Assembly: GCF_018332715.1 (NCBI RefSeq)
Contig: NZ_BOQP01000006.1
Location: forward strand, 1 to 64,000
Length of the DNA: 64,000 nt
Source: Winogradskya consettensis
Lineage (GTDB): Bacteria; Actinomycetota; Actinomycetes; Mycobacteriales; Micromonosporaceae
Reading direction: 5' to 3'
Part shown: positions 46,263 through 54,600 of the stretch, in pieces
How positions within the stretch are numbered: position 1 is the stretch's first letter
Layout of the letters: each line of letters starts with the position of its first letter
Translations under genes and position numbers: made by a program
Notes under the pieces: model-generated
The model's input: only the letters and a program-made list of their open reading frames with translations
What the model was told of the DNA's origin: nothing
Database searches by the model: none

Positions 46263-47111
46263 TCAGCTGATCCGCTGCATGGCCTTCTCACGCCGGGCGG
46301 CGACCGCGCTGCCCGACTCGCGGCGGGCCATCCGGCGCAGGATCATCGGCGCGACGACCAGGCCGGCGACGGCCCAGAGGCCCAGCATCCCGACGGTCTC
46401 CAGGTGCCGCCAGGAGTGGCCCAGCTCGGCCGCCGTGAGGGCGTCGGGCAGGAAGACGGAGCGCATACCCAACCCTAGCCAGTAGATCGGGAAGACCTGT
46501 GCGACGCCCTGCACCCACCCGGGCAGAGCCATGATCGGGTAGAAGATGCCGGAGATGGCGATGAGGCCGATCAGCGGGAGCATCATCAGCCCCATGTTGC
46601 GGGGCCCGTCGAGCAGTGACCCGAGCACCGCGCCGATCGGCATGGTGGCGATGAACCCGAGCGGCACGAGCCAGAGCAGGGTGAACCAGCCGACCGCGTC
46701 GACGTGCAGCCCGTCGACGAAGAACAGGCCCGGCACGAGCTGCAACAGGAAGCTGATCGCGGTCATGCCGCCGACCAGCACGATCTTGCCGACCAGGTAA
46801 CCGGACATGCCGTTGGGGGTGGCCTTGGCCCGCAGCAGGGTGCCGTCCTCGCGATCGGTCACCAGCATGATCGCCACCGTCATGAGCCCGGTGAAGGCGA
46901 TCCCCATGCCGAACGCGCTGGGCAGGGTGCGGGCGCCGAGCGAGATGTCCGTGCCGGGCACCGTCGCGCCGCGCATGAAGAACACCGTGACGAAGAGCGC
47001 GACGGTCGGGAAGATGTACTGCCAGAGGTCGGCGGGGGTCGTCAGGGTCTGGCGGAACTCGTAGCCACCGCGGGCAAAACCCGTGCGCGCGGCCGTGGAG
47101 ATGCTGCTCAC
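46263..47111 (-). CDS. ABC-2 type transporter permease
   Basis: A 282-residue membrane protein with six hydrophobic spans of the ABC-2 type (drug or lipid exporters), including LTTPADLWQYIFPTVALFVT, LPLIGLIAISGIFYPIM and MLGLWAVAGLVVAPMIL; RAKATPNGMSGYLVGKIV is a characteristic loop. The GTG start overlaps the ATPase stop by 4 bp. Substrate unknown. Confidence 0.92.
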   Translation of the reverse strand: MSSISTAARTGFARGGYEFRQTLTTPADLWQYIFPTVALFVTVFFMRGATVPGTDISLGARTLPSAFGMGIAFTGLMTVAIMLVTDREDGTLLRAKATPNGMSGYLVGKIVLVGGMTAISFLLQLVPGLFFVDGLHVDAVGWFTLLWLVPLGFIATMPIGAVLGSLLDGPRNMGLMMLPLIGLIAISGIFYPIMALPGWVQGVAQVFPIYWLGLGMRSVFLPDALTAAELGHSWRHLETVGMLGLWAVAGLVVAPMILRRMARRESGSAVAARREKAMQRIS

Positions 47112-48070
47112 AACGCCTCCTGGAACGTGCTGGCCGCCGTTGCCGCACGGCCGGCCTCGGACTCACGGACGAGGGTCATGTAGGTCTCCTCCAGGCTGGA
47201 ACGGCGCACTTCCAGGTCGGCGATGGCGTCGCCGTACTGCCGGAACAGCTCGCGGACGAACGCGGTGGCATCGACGGCCGCATGCACGTATCGAGCGCCG
47301 TCGCGGGTCCAGCGGATCTCGGACTCCCCCGCCACCAGCAGCGAGAGCTGGTCGGCCGAGCCGTCGGCGATGATCCGGCCACCGGCGAGGATGAGGATCC
47401 GGTCGGCGAGCTTCTCGGCCTCGTCGAGGTCGTGGGTGGTGAGCAGGATCGTGGTGTCGTCCACATCGGCCAGCCGGTGCACGAGGTCGTGGAACTCGCG
47501 GCGCGCGGCGGGGTCGAAGCCGACCGTGGGCTCGTCGAGGAAGAGCAGCTCTGGGCGCCCGACGATGCCGATGGCGACGTCGAGGCGCCTGCGCTGGCCA
47601 CCGGAGAGCCGGGAGACCCGCTGGCGGGCCTGCGCGGTCAGGCCGACCTTCTCGATCAGGTCGTCGACCGGCCACGGACGTGGGATCGCGGGCGTCGAGT
47701 AGTCGGCGTAGTAGGTGCCGAGGTGGTGGAGCAGGTCCCGGACGCGCCATTTGCCGTGGTCACGCCAGGACTGCAGCACGACACCGAGCCGGGCGCGCCA
47801 TTTCTCCCCCGCGACGCCCGGATCCTCGCCGAGCACGGTCACGTCACCGGCGGAGCGCCCTCGGAAACCCTCGAGGATCTCGATGGTGGTGGTCTTGCCC
47901 GCGCCGTTCGGGCCGAGCAGGGCGATGACCTCGCCGCGCCGGGCCGAGAACGTCACGCCGTGGAGCACGTCTGTCGTGCCGTAACGCATCCGCAGGTCAC
48001 GGACGTCCAGCACGCGCTCGTCGACCGGCATCGGCATGCCGGCCTCGAGCGCTCCCGTCACTGTCGTCAT
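47108..48070 (-). CDS. ABC transporter ATP-binding protein (DrrA-like)
   Basis: A 320-residue ATPase with a C-terminal domain of the DrrA/CcmA type. Walker A LLGPNGAGKTTTIEIL, signature RLSGGQRRRLDVAIG, Walker B LLFLDEPTVGFDP and H-loop LLTTHDLDEAEKLAD are intact. I choose the ATG at 48070 because GATAAT lies 9 bp before it and the longer ATG at 48091 would lie inside the candidate operator. It leads an operon with the permease and a small XRE gene, and exports an unknown compound. Confidence 0.93.
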   Translation of the reverse strand: MTTVTGALEAGMPMPVDERVLDVRDLRMRYGTTDVLHGVTFSARRGEVIALLGPNGAGKTTTIEILEGFRGRSAGDVTVLGEDPGVAGEKWRARLGVVLQSWRDHGKWRVRDLLHHLGTYYADYSTPAIPRPWPVDDLIEKVGLTAQARQRVSRLSGGQRRRLDVAIGIVGRPELLFLDEPTVGFDPAARREFHDLVHRLADVDDTTILLTTHDLDEAEKLADRILILAGGRIIADGSADQLSLLVAGESEIRWTRDGARYVHAAVDATAFVRELFRQYGDAIADLEVRRSSLEETYMTLVRESEAGRAATAASTFQEAL

Positions 48071-48080
48071 GTCCAGCACA

Positions 48081-48110
48081 TTATCAATCATGTAGCAGAT
48101 GTACTACATT
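48081..48110. promoter_or_regulatory. Divergent control region with an inverted repeat
   Basis: ATGTAG at 48090-48095 and CTACAT at 48104-48109 are an inverted repeat with an 8-bp spacer. Rightward, TTATCA (48081) and TACATT (48105) with an 18-bp gap end 7 bp from the hydrolase ATG; leftward, GATAAT (minus strand, 48080-48085) lies 9 bp before the ATPase ATG. Both transcripts could be leaderless and share one operator. Confidence 0.55.
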
Positions 48111-48117
48111 TCTCAGC

Positions 48118-48942
48118 ATGCCAACTATTCAGAGCAGGGACGGCACCCCGATCTCCGTGACCACCACCGGCACCGGGCCGGGGCTGGTCGTGATCCCGGG
48201 CGGGCTGCGGATGGCCCATCACTACACGCGGTTCGCGGCGGCGCTCGCCGAGGTGCGTACGGTCCACCTCGTCGACCGTCGCGGGCGCGGGGACAGCGGG
48301 CCGCAAGGCCCTGCGTACTCGATGGATCGTGAGGTCGAGGATGCCGCGGCCGTGCTCGACGCCACCGGCGCCGCCGAGGTCTTCGGCCACAGTTACGGCG
48401 GGCTGGTCGCGTTGCGGCTCGCCCTCGGCCGCCGGCTCGACCGGCTTGTGATCTATGAGGCAGGACTCAATCTGGACGGCCGGATCAACCCCGGGATCCT
48501 GTCCGGCATGGAGCGCAAACTGGCCGCCGGGCGCGAGGCGGCGGCGATGACGACGTTCATCGGCGGCCTGGGGCTGGCACCGATGGGACTGCTTCCCATG
48601 CCGGTGTTCACCGCGGTCGCCTGGCTGATGCTGCACACCGCGGACGGCCGGGAGACCCGCGCGCTGCTCGCCACCCTCCCGTCCGAGCTGCGGGAAGTCC
48701 TCGCCCTGAACTCCGGCGGCGGCGAGTACGCCGCCATCACCGCGCCTACCCTGATCATCGCCGGCGGCAGGAGCCCGCGGTGGCTGCGCGAGGTGCAGTC
48801 GGAGTTGGCCGCGCTCATTCCCGGGTCGGCGCACACGGTCTCGCCGGGACTCAACCACAACGCGCCGGACGAGAACGCGCCCGCGGAGGTGGCGGACCTC
48901 GTTCGGGCGTTCCTCACAACCGGCGGCGCCAGGGCTCGATAG
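48118..48942 (+). CDS. Alpha/beta hydrolase
   Basis: A 274-residue cytosolic hydrolase. The nucleophile elbow is FGHSYGGLVALRLA (GxSxG), the oxyanion strand GLVVIPGGLRM, and the C-terminal His is in SPGLNHNAPDENAP. The Asp is plausibly in ITAPTLIIAGGRS. It is divergent from the ABC operon; the shared control region suggests co-regulation, for instance in detoxification. Confidence 0.9.
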   Translation: MPTIQSRDGTPISVTTTGTGPGLVVIPGGLRMAHHYTRFAAALAEVRTVHLVDRRGRGDSGPQGPAYSMDREVEDAAAVLDATGAAEVFGHSYGGLVALRLALGRRLDRLVIYEAGLNLDGRINPGILSGMERKLAAGREAAAMTTFIGGLGLAPMGLLPMPVFTAVAWLMLHTADGRETRALLATLPSELREVLALNSGGGEYAAITAPTLIIAGGRSPRWLREVQSELAALIPGSAHTVSPGLNHNAPDENAPAEVADLVRAFLTTGGARAR

Positions 48943-48970
48943 GACTGGACTTGCTGGATACGCTGGTGCG

Positions 48971-49912
48971 ATGGGGATCAGCGAGAGGCAGGCGCTGGCT
49001 ACCGTGCTGCCCAGCGTCAGCTGGATCCCGCTGGCCCGCGCCCATGCGGAGCGTGCTGACGAGATGACGGCAGGTCATCGCGCGCGCAAGTCGGCCGGCG
49101 AGAAGCACGCCATAGAGGATTTCCTCTACGACTACTACGGCACCCGCCCGGCTCAGCTGCGCCGCTGGCACCCCGGCGTCGGCACCGGGCTGGGCCAGGC
49201 GCCGGACGGCCTCGCCGAGCAGGCGGCGTGGAAGTTCTACGCGACGCTGCCCGACGGCGTGGTCACGCTCAACGTCGAGGCCTACATGCAGGTCCGCGGC
49301 GAGAGCGTCCGCTACATCCACGGCCTGCTCACGGCGACCGAGTCCCGCCCGGCGTTCTCGGGCTGCTTCGGCCTGCACGAGTGGGCGATGGTCTACCGCC
49401 AGCCGGAGCACCGCCGCCACCAGCTGCCGCTGCGCCTGGGACAGGCCGAGACGGACAAGGTCGTCGAGCAGCACCCGATCCGCTGCACCCACTTCGACGC
49501 GTTCCGCTTCTTCACCCCGGAGGCGGTCGGCCTCAACCGGCTGCAGCCCACTCGAGCCACCCAGGTCGACCTCGACCAGCCGGGTTGCCTGCACGCCGCC
49601 ATGGATTGCCACAAGTGGGCGACCAAACTCGGTCCCGCGGTCCCGGGCGCGCTCGCCCTGGACTGCTTCGCCCTGGCCGGCGACATCCGCCTGCTCGACA
49701 TGCAGGCCAGCCCGTACGACCTCACGTCCTACGACGAGCCCGCGGTGAAGATCGAGACCCCGGAGGGCAAGCAGGAGTACGTAGCCCGCCAGCGCGAGTT
49801 CGCCCGGCGCGCGTCGGCCCTGCGCGCCCGCCTGATCCGCGTCTGCGAAGAGCTTCTCGGCCCGGCCCTGGCCGCCGAGAACAGGGAAGCCGTCGCCCCC
49901 AACAACGCCTAA
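48971..49912 (+). CDS. Conserved actinomycete protein, often named 3-methyladenine DNA glycosylase
   Basis: A 313-residue protein with several invariant-looking blocks: HAIEDFLYDYYGTRPAQLRR, WHPGVG, GCFGLHEWAMVYR, HFDAFRFFTPEA, GCLHAAMDCHKWA and LLDMQASPYDLTSYD. I recall that such proteins carry the glycosylase name in many genomes, but no helix-hairpin-helix or known glycosylase motif is visible and I know no experimental proof. The many His/Trp/Asp motifs suggest an enzyme. It lies 28 bp after the hydrolase and overlaps the convergent LysR gene by 4 bp. Confidence 0.8.
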   Translation: MGISERQALATVLPSVSWIPLARAHAERADEMTAGHRARKSAGEKHAIEDFLYDYYGTRPAQLRRWHPGVGTGLGQAPDGLAEQAAWKFYATLPDGVVTLNVEAYMQVRGESVRYIHGLLTATESRPAFSGCFGLHEWAMVYRQPEHRRHQLPLRLGQAETDKVVEQHPIRCTHFDAFRFFTPEAVGLNRLQPTRATQVDLDQPGCLHAAMDCHKWATKLGPAVPGALALDCFALAGDIRLLDMQASPYDLTSYDEPAVKIETPEGKQEYVARQREFARRASALRARLIRVCEELLGPALAAENREAVAPNNA

Positions 49913-50802
49913 CCCAGGGCCGCGCGCACCTGGGCGCGGAGCCAGGCGTGGGCGGGGTCGGTGTCGTAGCGCTGGTGCCAGCTGCAGATCATCGTCGGGG
50001 GCGGCACGGGCAGCGGAAGCGGTTCGGTCCTCAGGTCGAACGTCTCGATCAGGGGACGCCAGGTCGCCTCGGGCGCGGTCAGGACGGCGTCGCTGCGGCT
50101 GACGACGAGCAGGGCGCTGGCGGCGGTGCCGACCGAGGCGAGGACGCGGCGGCGCAGGCCGTGCGTGGCGAGCATCTCGTCGATCGGGTCGGTGAGCCGG
50201 CCGCGGCGGGAGACCAGGATGTGCGGCTGCGCGGCGTAGGCGGCCAGGTCGAGCCTGCCCGCGTACGGATGGTCGCGGCGCACGATCGCGACGACCCGGT
50301 CCTGGCCTTCCGTTCCCGAGGTGAAGAAGCGGAACTCGGGCAGGTCGGGGGCGGCTGACCCGATCACCAGGTCGATGCGGCCGTGACGCAGATCGTCGTT
50401 GTCGGAGGCGGGCTCGGCCAGGAAGCGCAGCCGCACACCGGGCGCGAGCCGGGCGATGGCGTCCAGCAGCGGCGGTGCCAGCGACGTGGCGAGGGCGTCG
50501 TGGCATTGCAGCGTGAACGTGCGGTCGAGCTCCGCGGGGTCGAATTCCCGGCTGGGGGCGAGCACGTCGCGGGCCTGCCGCACGAGATCGCCGACCTGCT
50601 CGCGGACGCCCAGCGCGTACGGCGTCGGGGTCATCGTGCGGCCCGTGCGCACGAGGATGTCGTCGCCGGTCAGCCGGCGGATCCGGCCCAGCGAGCGGCT
50701 GACCGCGGGCGAGGACAGCCGCAGCCGGTCGGCGGCGCCGAGCACGCTGCCCTCTTCCAGGAGCGCGTCGAGCACCGTCAGCAGATTCAGGTCCAATTGC
50801 AT
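49909..50802 (-). CDS. LysR family transcriptional regulator
   Basis: A 297-residue regulator with an N-terminal winged helix (MQLDLNLLTVLDALLEEGSV, AADRLRLSSPAVSRSLGRI) and a periplasmic-binding-like effector domain (GRIDLVIGSAAP, LVSRRGRLTDPI). The ligand is unknown. It is divergent from the two inositol-monophosphatase-like genes with a 66-bp gap, so those genes are the likely targets. Confidence 0.94.
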   Translation of the reverse strand: MQLDLNLLTVLDALLEEGSVLGAADRLRLSSPAVSRSLGRIRRLTGDDILVRTGRTMTPTPYALGVREQVGDLVRQARDVLAPSREFDPAELDRTFTLQCHDALATSLAPPLLDAIARLAPGVRLRFLAEPASDNDDLRHGRIDLVIGSAAPDLPEFRFFTSGTEGQDRVVAIVRRDHPYAGRLDLAAYAAQPHILVSRRGRLTDPIDEMLATHGLRRRVLASVGTAASALLVVSRSDAVLTAPEATWRPLIETFDLRTEPLPLPVPPPTMICSWHQRYDTDPAHAWLRAQVRAALG

Positions 50803-50868
50803 GGTGGTAAATCTTAGCGTAACAAGAGTGCACTGGACTTAATCGTCGGTGGGCTCGATGGTTGGTGC

Positions 50869-51636
50869 ATGCCACACGAACTGCTCGAAGCGGCGACCAC
50901 AGCCGTCCAGGAAGCCGGGAAGCACCTGCGCTTCATCAACTCCAGGCCCGTGAACTCCGAGGCCCTGATGGCCGCGCTCAAGGCCAACGACGACGCCGTC
51001 ACCGAGGTGCTCCGGCCCGCCCTGACCGCCGCGCTGCCCGGCTCCGGCTGGAACACCGACGAGCACGGCTCCGGCCCGATGCCCGGCGGCGACTGGTGGG
51101 TCGTCGACCCGGTCGGCGGCAACCTCAACGCCATCTACGGCATGGCCGACTGGAACATCGGCGTCAGCCTGGTGCGCGACGGCCGGCCCGTCCTCGCGAT
51201 CCTGCACGCACCGGCGACCGGTGAGACGTTCACCGCGGTCGCGGGCGAGGGGGCTCTGCTCAACGGCGTACCCATCCATGTCTCTGAGAAGACCGACCTG
51301 TCCGTGGCCCTGACCGGCACCGGGCAGGCCCAGCCCAACCGCGACCCGGCGCACGTGCAACGGGTCGGTGCCGCCATCGCGGCGATGATGCGTCACGCCC
51401 TCTACGTACGCGCCTCGGTGCCGGTCGGTCACCAGCTCACCCAGGTCGCCGCCGGCCGCATGGACCTGCACTGGCAGTTCGAGAACCTGCGCTCGCACAT
51501 CGCTCCCGTGCTGATCGTGCGAGAAGCCGGCGCGACCGTCACCGACCTCGACGGCAAGCCGTGGGAGATCTCCAGTGCCGGCTACCTTGCCGCCGCCCCG
51601 GGCCTGCACGCGGCCGCACTCGACATCCTCAAGTGA
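50869..51636 (+). CDS. Inositol monophosphatase-like protein with a degenerate metal site (copy 1)
   Basis: A 255-residue IMPase-fold protein. The motif that should read DPxDGT is DPVGGNLN: D80 remains but the second metal Asp is Gly83 and the Thr is Asn85. The C-terminal WDxAAG motif is replaced by FENLRSHIAPVLI (no Asp). The (G)EE motif is DEHGSG. Loss of several Mg ligands predicts weak or no phosphatase activity, so it may be a regulatory or binding protein. It is first in an operon with a paralog and an NAD(P)-binding protein. Confidence 0.8.
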   Translation: MPHELLEAATTAVQEAGKHLRFINSRPVNSEALMAALKANDDAVTEVLRPALTAALPGSGWNTDEHGSGPMPGGDWWVVDPVGGNLNAIYGMADWNIGVSLVRDGRPVLAILHAPATGETFTAVAGEGALLNGVPIHVSEKTDLSVALTGTGQAQPNRDPAHVQRVGAAIAAMMRHALYVRASVPVGHQLTQVAAGRMDLHWQFENLRSHIAPVLIVREAGATVTDLDGKPWEISSAGYLAAAPGLHAAALDILK

Positions 51637-51647
51637 AAGGAACCCCG

Positions 51648-52424
51648 ATGGAACAGCTGCTCAATCAGGTCGAGGCCGTCGTTCTCCAGGCCGGTGAGGC
51701 ACTGCTCGACGGGTACGCCACCACAGCGCGACCAGCGACCAAAGCGGACATGGCTCGAGCCGGCAGACGCCTGGACGAACTCGTCACCGCCATCCTGCAA
51801 CCCGCCCTCGCCGACCTCCGGCCCGAAGCGCGCTGGGCCGGCGACGACCAGGAGATGACGAAGCTCCCACCCGGCGAATGGTGGGCCGTCGATCCGACCG
51901 AGGGTGCCGTCAACTACGTGCACGGCATGGACGAGTGGGCGGTGACCGTGGCCCTGATCCGCGACAACGTGCCGGTGCTGGCGGTCGTCCACCAGCCGGT
52001 CGGCGACCGGACGTGGACCGCGGTGCGCGGCGGTGGAACCCTCCTCAACGGCAAGCCCCTGACCGTGTCGGCCAAGACGGAACTCGACGCCGCAATCGTC
52101 ACCATGACCCAGCCCCGCACCCAGAACCGCCGCTTCGGTGACGCCGTGGCGACCCTGCTCGACGAGGTGCTGTTCGTCCGCTCCACGGTGCCGAGCACGT
52201 TCCCGCAGCTGGACGTGGCCGCGGGTCACGTCGACGCCTACTGGCAGTACGAGTGCGACCTGGTCGGCGTCGCCGCGGGCGTCCTGCTCATCACGGAAGC
52301 GGGCGGCGTGGTGACGGATCTACGGGGAGAACCCTGGCGGCCGGGACACTGCGACATCGTTGCCGGCGCTCCGGGCGTACACAAAGAATTGTTGGCTCTG
52401 CTGCAAGCGGGAGAAGTGCACTGA
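51648..52424 (+). CDS. Inositol monophosphatase-like protein (copy 2)
   Basis: A 258-residue paralog of the gene 11 bp upstream. Its metal motif is DPTEGAVN, with Glu85 in place of the second Asp and no DGT Thr, while YECDLVGVAAGVLL keeps the C-terminal Asp. So it is less degenerate than copy 1 but still off the family consensus. Substrate unknown; the two copies could form a heterodimer. The ATG has GAAAGG upstream. Confidence 0.8.
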   Translation: MEQLLNQVEAVVLQAGEALLDGYATTARPATKADMARAGRRLDELVTAILQPALADLRPEARWAGDDQEMTKLPPGEWWAVDPTEGAVNYVHGMDEWAVTVALIRDNVPVLAVVHQPVGDRTWTAVRGGGTLLNGKPLTVSAKTELDAAIVTMTQPRTQNRRFGDAVATLLDEVLFVRSTVPSTFPQLDVAAGHVDAYWQYECDLVGVAAGVLLITEAGGVVTDLRGEPWRPGHCDIVAGAPGVHKELLALLQAGEVH

Positions 52425-52425
52425 C

Positions 52426-53043
52426 ATGGAACTCACCATCCTCGCCGCCTCCGGCGCGACCGGCCTCGAACTCACCCGCCAGGCGCTGCTGCGCGGCCAC
52501 ACGGTCACGGCGATCGCGCGCACCCCCGCCAACATCACCGTCGCGGACTCACCACGGCTGACCCGGTTGACCGCCGACGTCCGCGATCCGGAGTCGATCG
52601 CGGCGGCCCTGGACGGCCGGAAAACCGTCCTCTCCGGCCTCGGCATCGCCAGCGGTGACAAGCCGGGCGCCCTCACCGCCGGAGCCCGATCGGTCGTCGC
52701 CGCCCTGCCCCAGCGCATCATCTGGCTCGGCGCGTTCGGCACGGGACCCTCCGCCCGCGCGGCCGGTCCCGCCACCCGCACCCTGCTGAAACTGATGGGC
52801 GACAAGCTCACCGACAAGGTCGCGGCCGACGCCGCCATCCTCGCGGCCGGCGGCACGGTCTTCCACGCAGGCCCATTGTCGACCGGCCCGCTCAGCGAAA
52901 CCCGCCGCACGGTCGGCCTCAGCGAAGCACCAGCACGGTTCTTCCCCGCCCGGGTCAGCCGGGCAACCGTCGCCGCCGCCATGCTCGACGAAGCCGAAAA
53001 CCCCGCATTCCCAGGCGCAGTCGCGATTCCTCTGGAGCAGTAG
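52426..53043 (+). CDS. NAD(P)-binding protein (SDR-like)
   Basis: A 205-residue Rossmann-fold protein of the NAD(P)H-binding (NmrA/YwnB) type: ELTILAASGATGLELTRQAL, then RTVGLSEAPARFF near the end. It starts 1 bp after the upstream stop, so it is coupled to the inositol-monophosphatase-like pair. Function unknown. Confidence 0.9.
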   Translation: MELTILAASGATGLELTRQALLRGHTVTAIARTPANITVADSPRLTRLTADVRDPESIAAALDGRKTVLSGLGIASGDKPGALTAGARSVVAALPQRIIWLGAFGTGPSARAAGPATRTLLKLMGDKLTDKVAADAAILAAGGTVFHAGPLSTGPLSETRRTVGLSEAPARFFPARVSRATVAAAMLDEAENPAFPGAVAIPLEQ

Positions 53044-53054
53044 ACGCCGAGGCC

Positions 53055-53108
53055 GGCCTCGCGGTTGCGGAGCTGGGAGCGGTGCTCGGAGGCGGCGATG
53101 GTGATGAC
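53055..53108 (-). pseudogene. arfB fragment (codons 71-88), 54-bp direct repeat
   Basis: This 54-bp segment matches 58356-58409 inside intact arfB at 52 of 54 bases and encodes VITIAASEHRSQLRNREA, exactly codons 71-88. No other part of arfB is here. It starts 12 bp after the oxidoreductase stop and marks the left edge of the accessory cassette. Confidence 0.9.
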
Positions 53109-53174
53109 TGCGGCCGGGATGTTGCTCATCCCGGCTGCCTCCGGCGACCTTGCAAACGGCACGGCTGGCGGGAC

Positions 53175-54050
53175 TCAGAATCCACAGGCCAGCGCCTCCC
53201 CTGGGTCGGCCGCTTCCGACTCCGCAGAGCACTTCTTCGAGTTTCCACCGGGGTGCAAGAGTTGAGTCCTACGGTCGCCTTTGCATCGATGATCCGACCA
53301 CTGGCCGGTCCAGTCCGCGAGATCGTGCATCCAAGCTGGCGAGTTTGGCTGGGCCTTCGATGCCCACTTCGCGGCGTTTTTCGCCGCGAAGTCGTCGAGG
53401 ACGTCAGGACCGACCTCGCGCCATGCGGGATACCGCGCCAACCATAGTTCAGCCTGCTCGGGTGTGTGGCCGCAGCCGATCAGCCACTGGGCGAGGATGG
53501 CAAGCTCGACCCACGGCGCGGCCTTGGTCGCCATGGCCCAGTCGACGATCCGCAGGCCGTGCGCGGTGACGATGAGGTTGGCCGGGCCGAGGTCGGTGTG
53601 CACGAGCGTGTCGCCGTCCATCGCCGGATGCTCGAACCCAAGCCGCCCCTTCGGGCTGAACAGTCCCACATCTGGCGCCCGGGTCTTGCCCAGCGCCGTC
53701 AGCGCTTCGCCGAGGAGATCCAGGTCAGGGCTGCCGGGCGACAGGTCGGCGTGTGCGCCTTCGCAGTGCTGGAAGCCTACGACCAGCCAGCCGGCCGCCT
53801 CGAAGTGCCACCTGACCGCGGGCGAGTGCGGCCCGCTGACGGCCTCACTCACCCGCAGCTCGAAGCGCAACGACCGAACCCCGAAGTCAGAATGAGCCGC
53901 CTTGAGGAACACCTTCCCGGCTGTCCCGGTGACAGTTGCGGCTATCTCCGCGTGGTCACCGGTCGCGGCGGGGGAGATGTCGGAATCGCCGACCCGGTCG
54001 GCGACCTTCTTCGTGACGGCCTCGGGCAACGTGGCCCAGTCAGTGCGCAT
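53175..54050 (-). CDS. Aminoglycoside phosphotransferase-like kinase
   Basis: A 291-residue protein-kinase-like phosphotransferase. The catalytic loop is LVHTDLGPANLIV (H151, D153, N158) and the Mg motif is LRIVDWA (D170); a Lys in GKVFLKAAHSDF serves as the ATP lysine. The last 45 residues are basic, poorly conserved and rich in Ser/Cys. Substrate unknown; APH-fold kinases also modify small peptides and metabolites. It ends the leftward six-gene cassette, 15 bp after the VDxAWH gene. Confidence 0.82.
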   Translation of the reverse strand: MRTDWATLPEAVTKKVADRVGDSDISPAATGDHAEIAATVTGTAGKVFLKAAHSDFGVRSLRFELRVSEAVSGPHSPAVRWHFEAAGWLVVGFQHCEGAHADLSPGSPDLDLLGEALTALGKTRAPDVGLFSPKGRLGFEHPAMDGDTLVHTDLGPANLIVTAHGLRIVDWAMATKAAPWVELAILAQWLIGCGHTPEQAELWLARYPAWREVGPDVLDDFAAKNAAKWASKAQPNSPAWMHDLADWTGQWSDHRCKGDRRTQLLHPGGNSKKCSAESEAADPGEALACGF

Positions 54051-54065
54051 CGATCAGTTGCCCTT

Positions 54066-54542
54066 TCAGATGCCCGGGTTCGGCGGGCAGCAGGACTTGG
54101 CCTCGCCGTCCCAGAACTCGGGGTCGATGTAGTAGCCGGTCGCCTTGAGAGCCTGGCGGGTGTACTCCAGCGAGGAGCCGTCCGCCATGCCCTCGGTCAG
54201 GATCGGCACGTGGTGCACGAAGCCTCCCGCGATTTGCTCGCAGGCGGCGGCGTACGCCTCGGTGTGTTGCAACGAGGCGTGCCAGGCCGCGTCGACCGGT
54301 TCGGTGGGTACGACGCGGTACGAGCGACCGTCGGGCAGCAGTCGGCCGAAGTCGGGGTCGTGCTGCGAGTTGGCGTGGGCCTTGAGCATGAGCAGCATCT
54401 GCCCGACGGCCCGCCGGGCGTAGATCTTGGTGACCTCCTGGCGGGCGGCGAAGAACTCGGTGAGCTTGTCGAAGGTCTCGGGGTCGACGAGGGCTTGCGG
54501 GTCCCTGTCGGCCTGAACCGGCAGTGCGGTCGTGAGCGTCAC
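54066..54542 (-). CDS. VDxAWH-motif protein with a Cys-Cys-Pro-Pro tail
   Basis: A 158-residue protein of the glycine-rich-domain (GRDP-like) superfamily pattern: EPVDAAWHASLQHTEAYAAA at residues 81-100, then CEQIAGGFVHHVPI. The core is helical and the C-terminus ends AKSCCPPNPGI, an unusual CC-PP cluster (C151, C152). The GTG start has AAGGAGG upstream. It has no export signal and no classical catalytic motif. It may be a metal-binding partner or a substrate of the neighbouring oxygenase and kinase; this is inference. Confidence 0.78.
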   Translation of the reverse strand: MTLTTALPVQADRDPQALVDPETFDKLTEFFAARQEVTKIYARRAVGQMLLMLKAHANSQHDPDFGRLLPDGRSYRVVPTEPVDAAWHASLQHTEAYAAACEQIAGGFVHHVPILTEGMADGSSLEYTRQALKATGYYIDPEFWDGEAKSCCPPNPGI

Positions 54543-54600
54543 GACTCCTCCTTGGGGGTTTATGGATCGCCGACGCCTGATGCGCCGGTGAAATCCCGGA

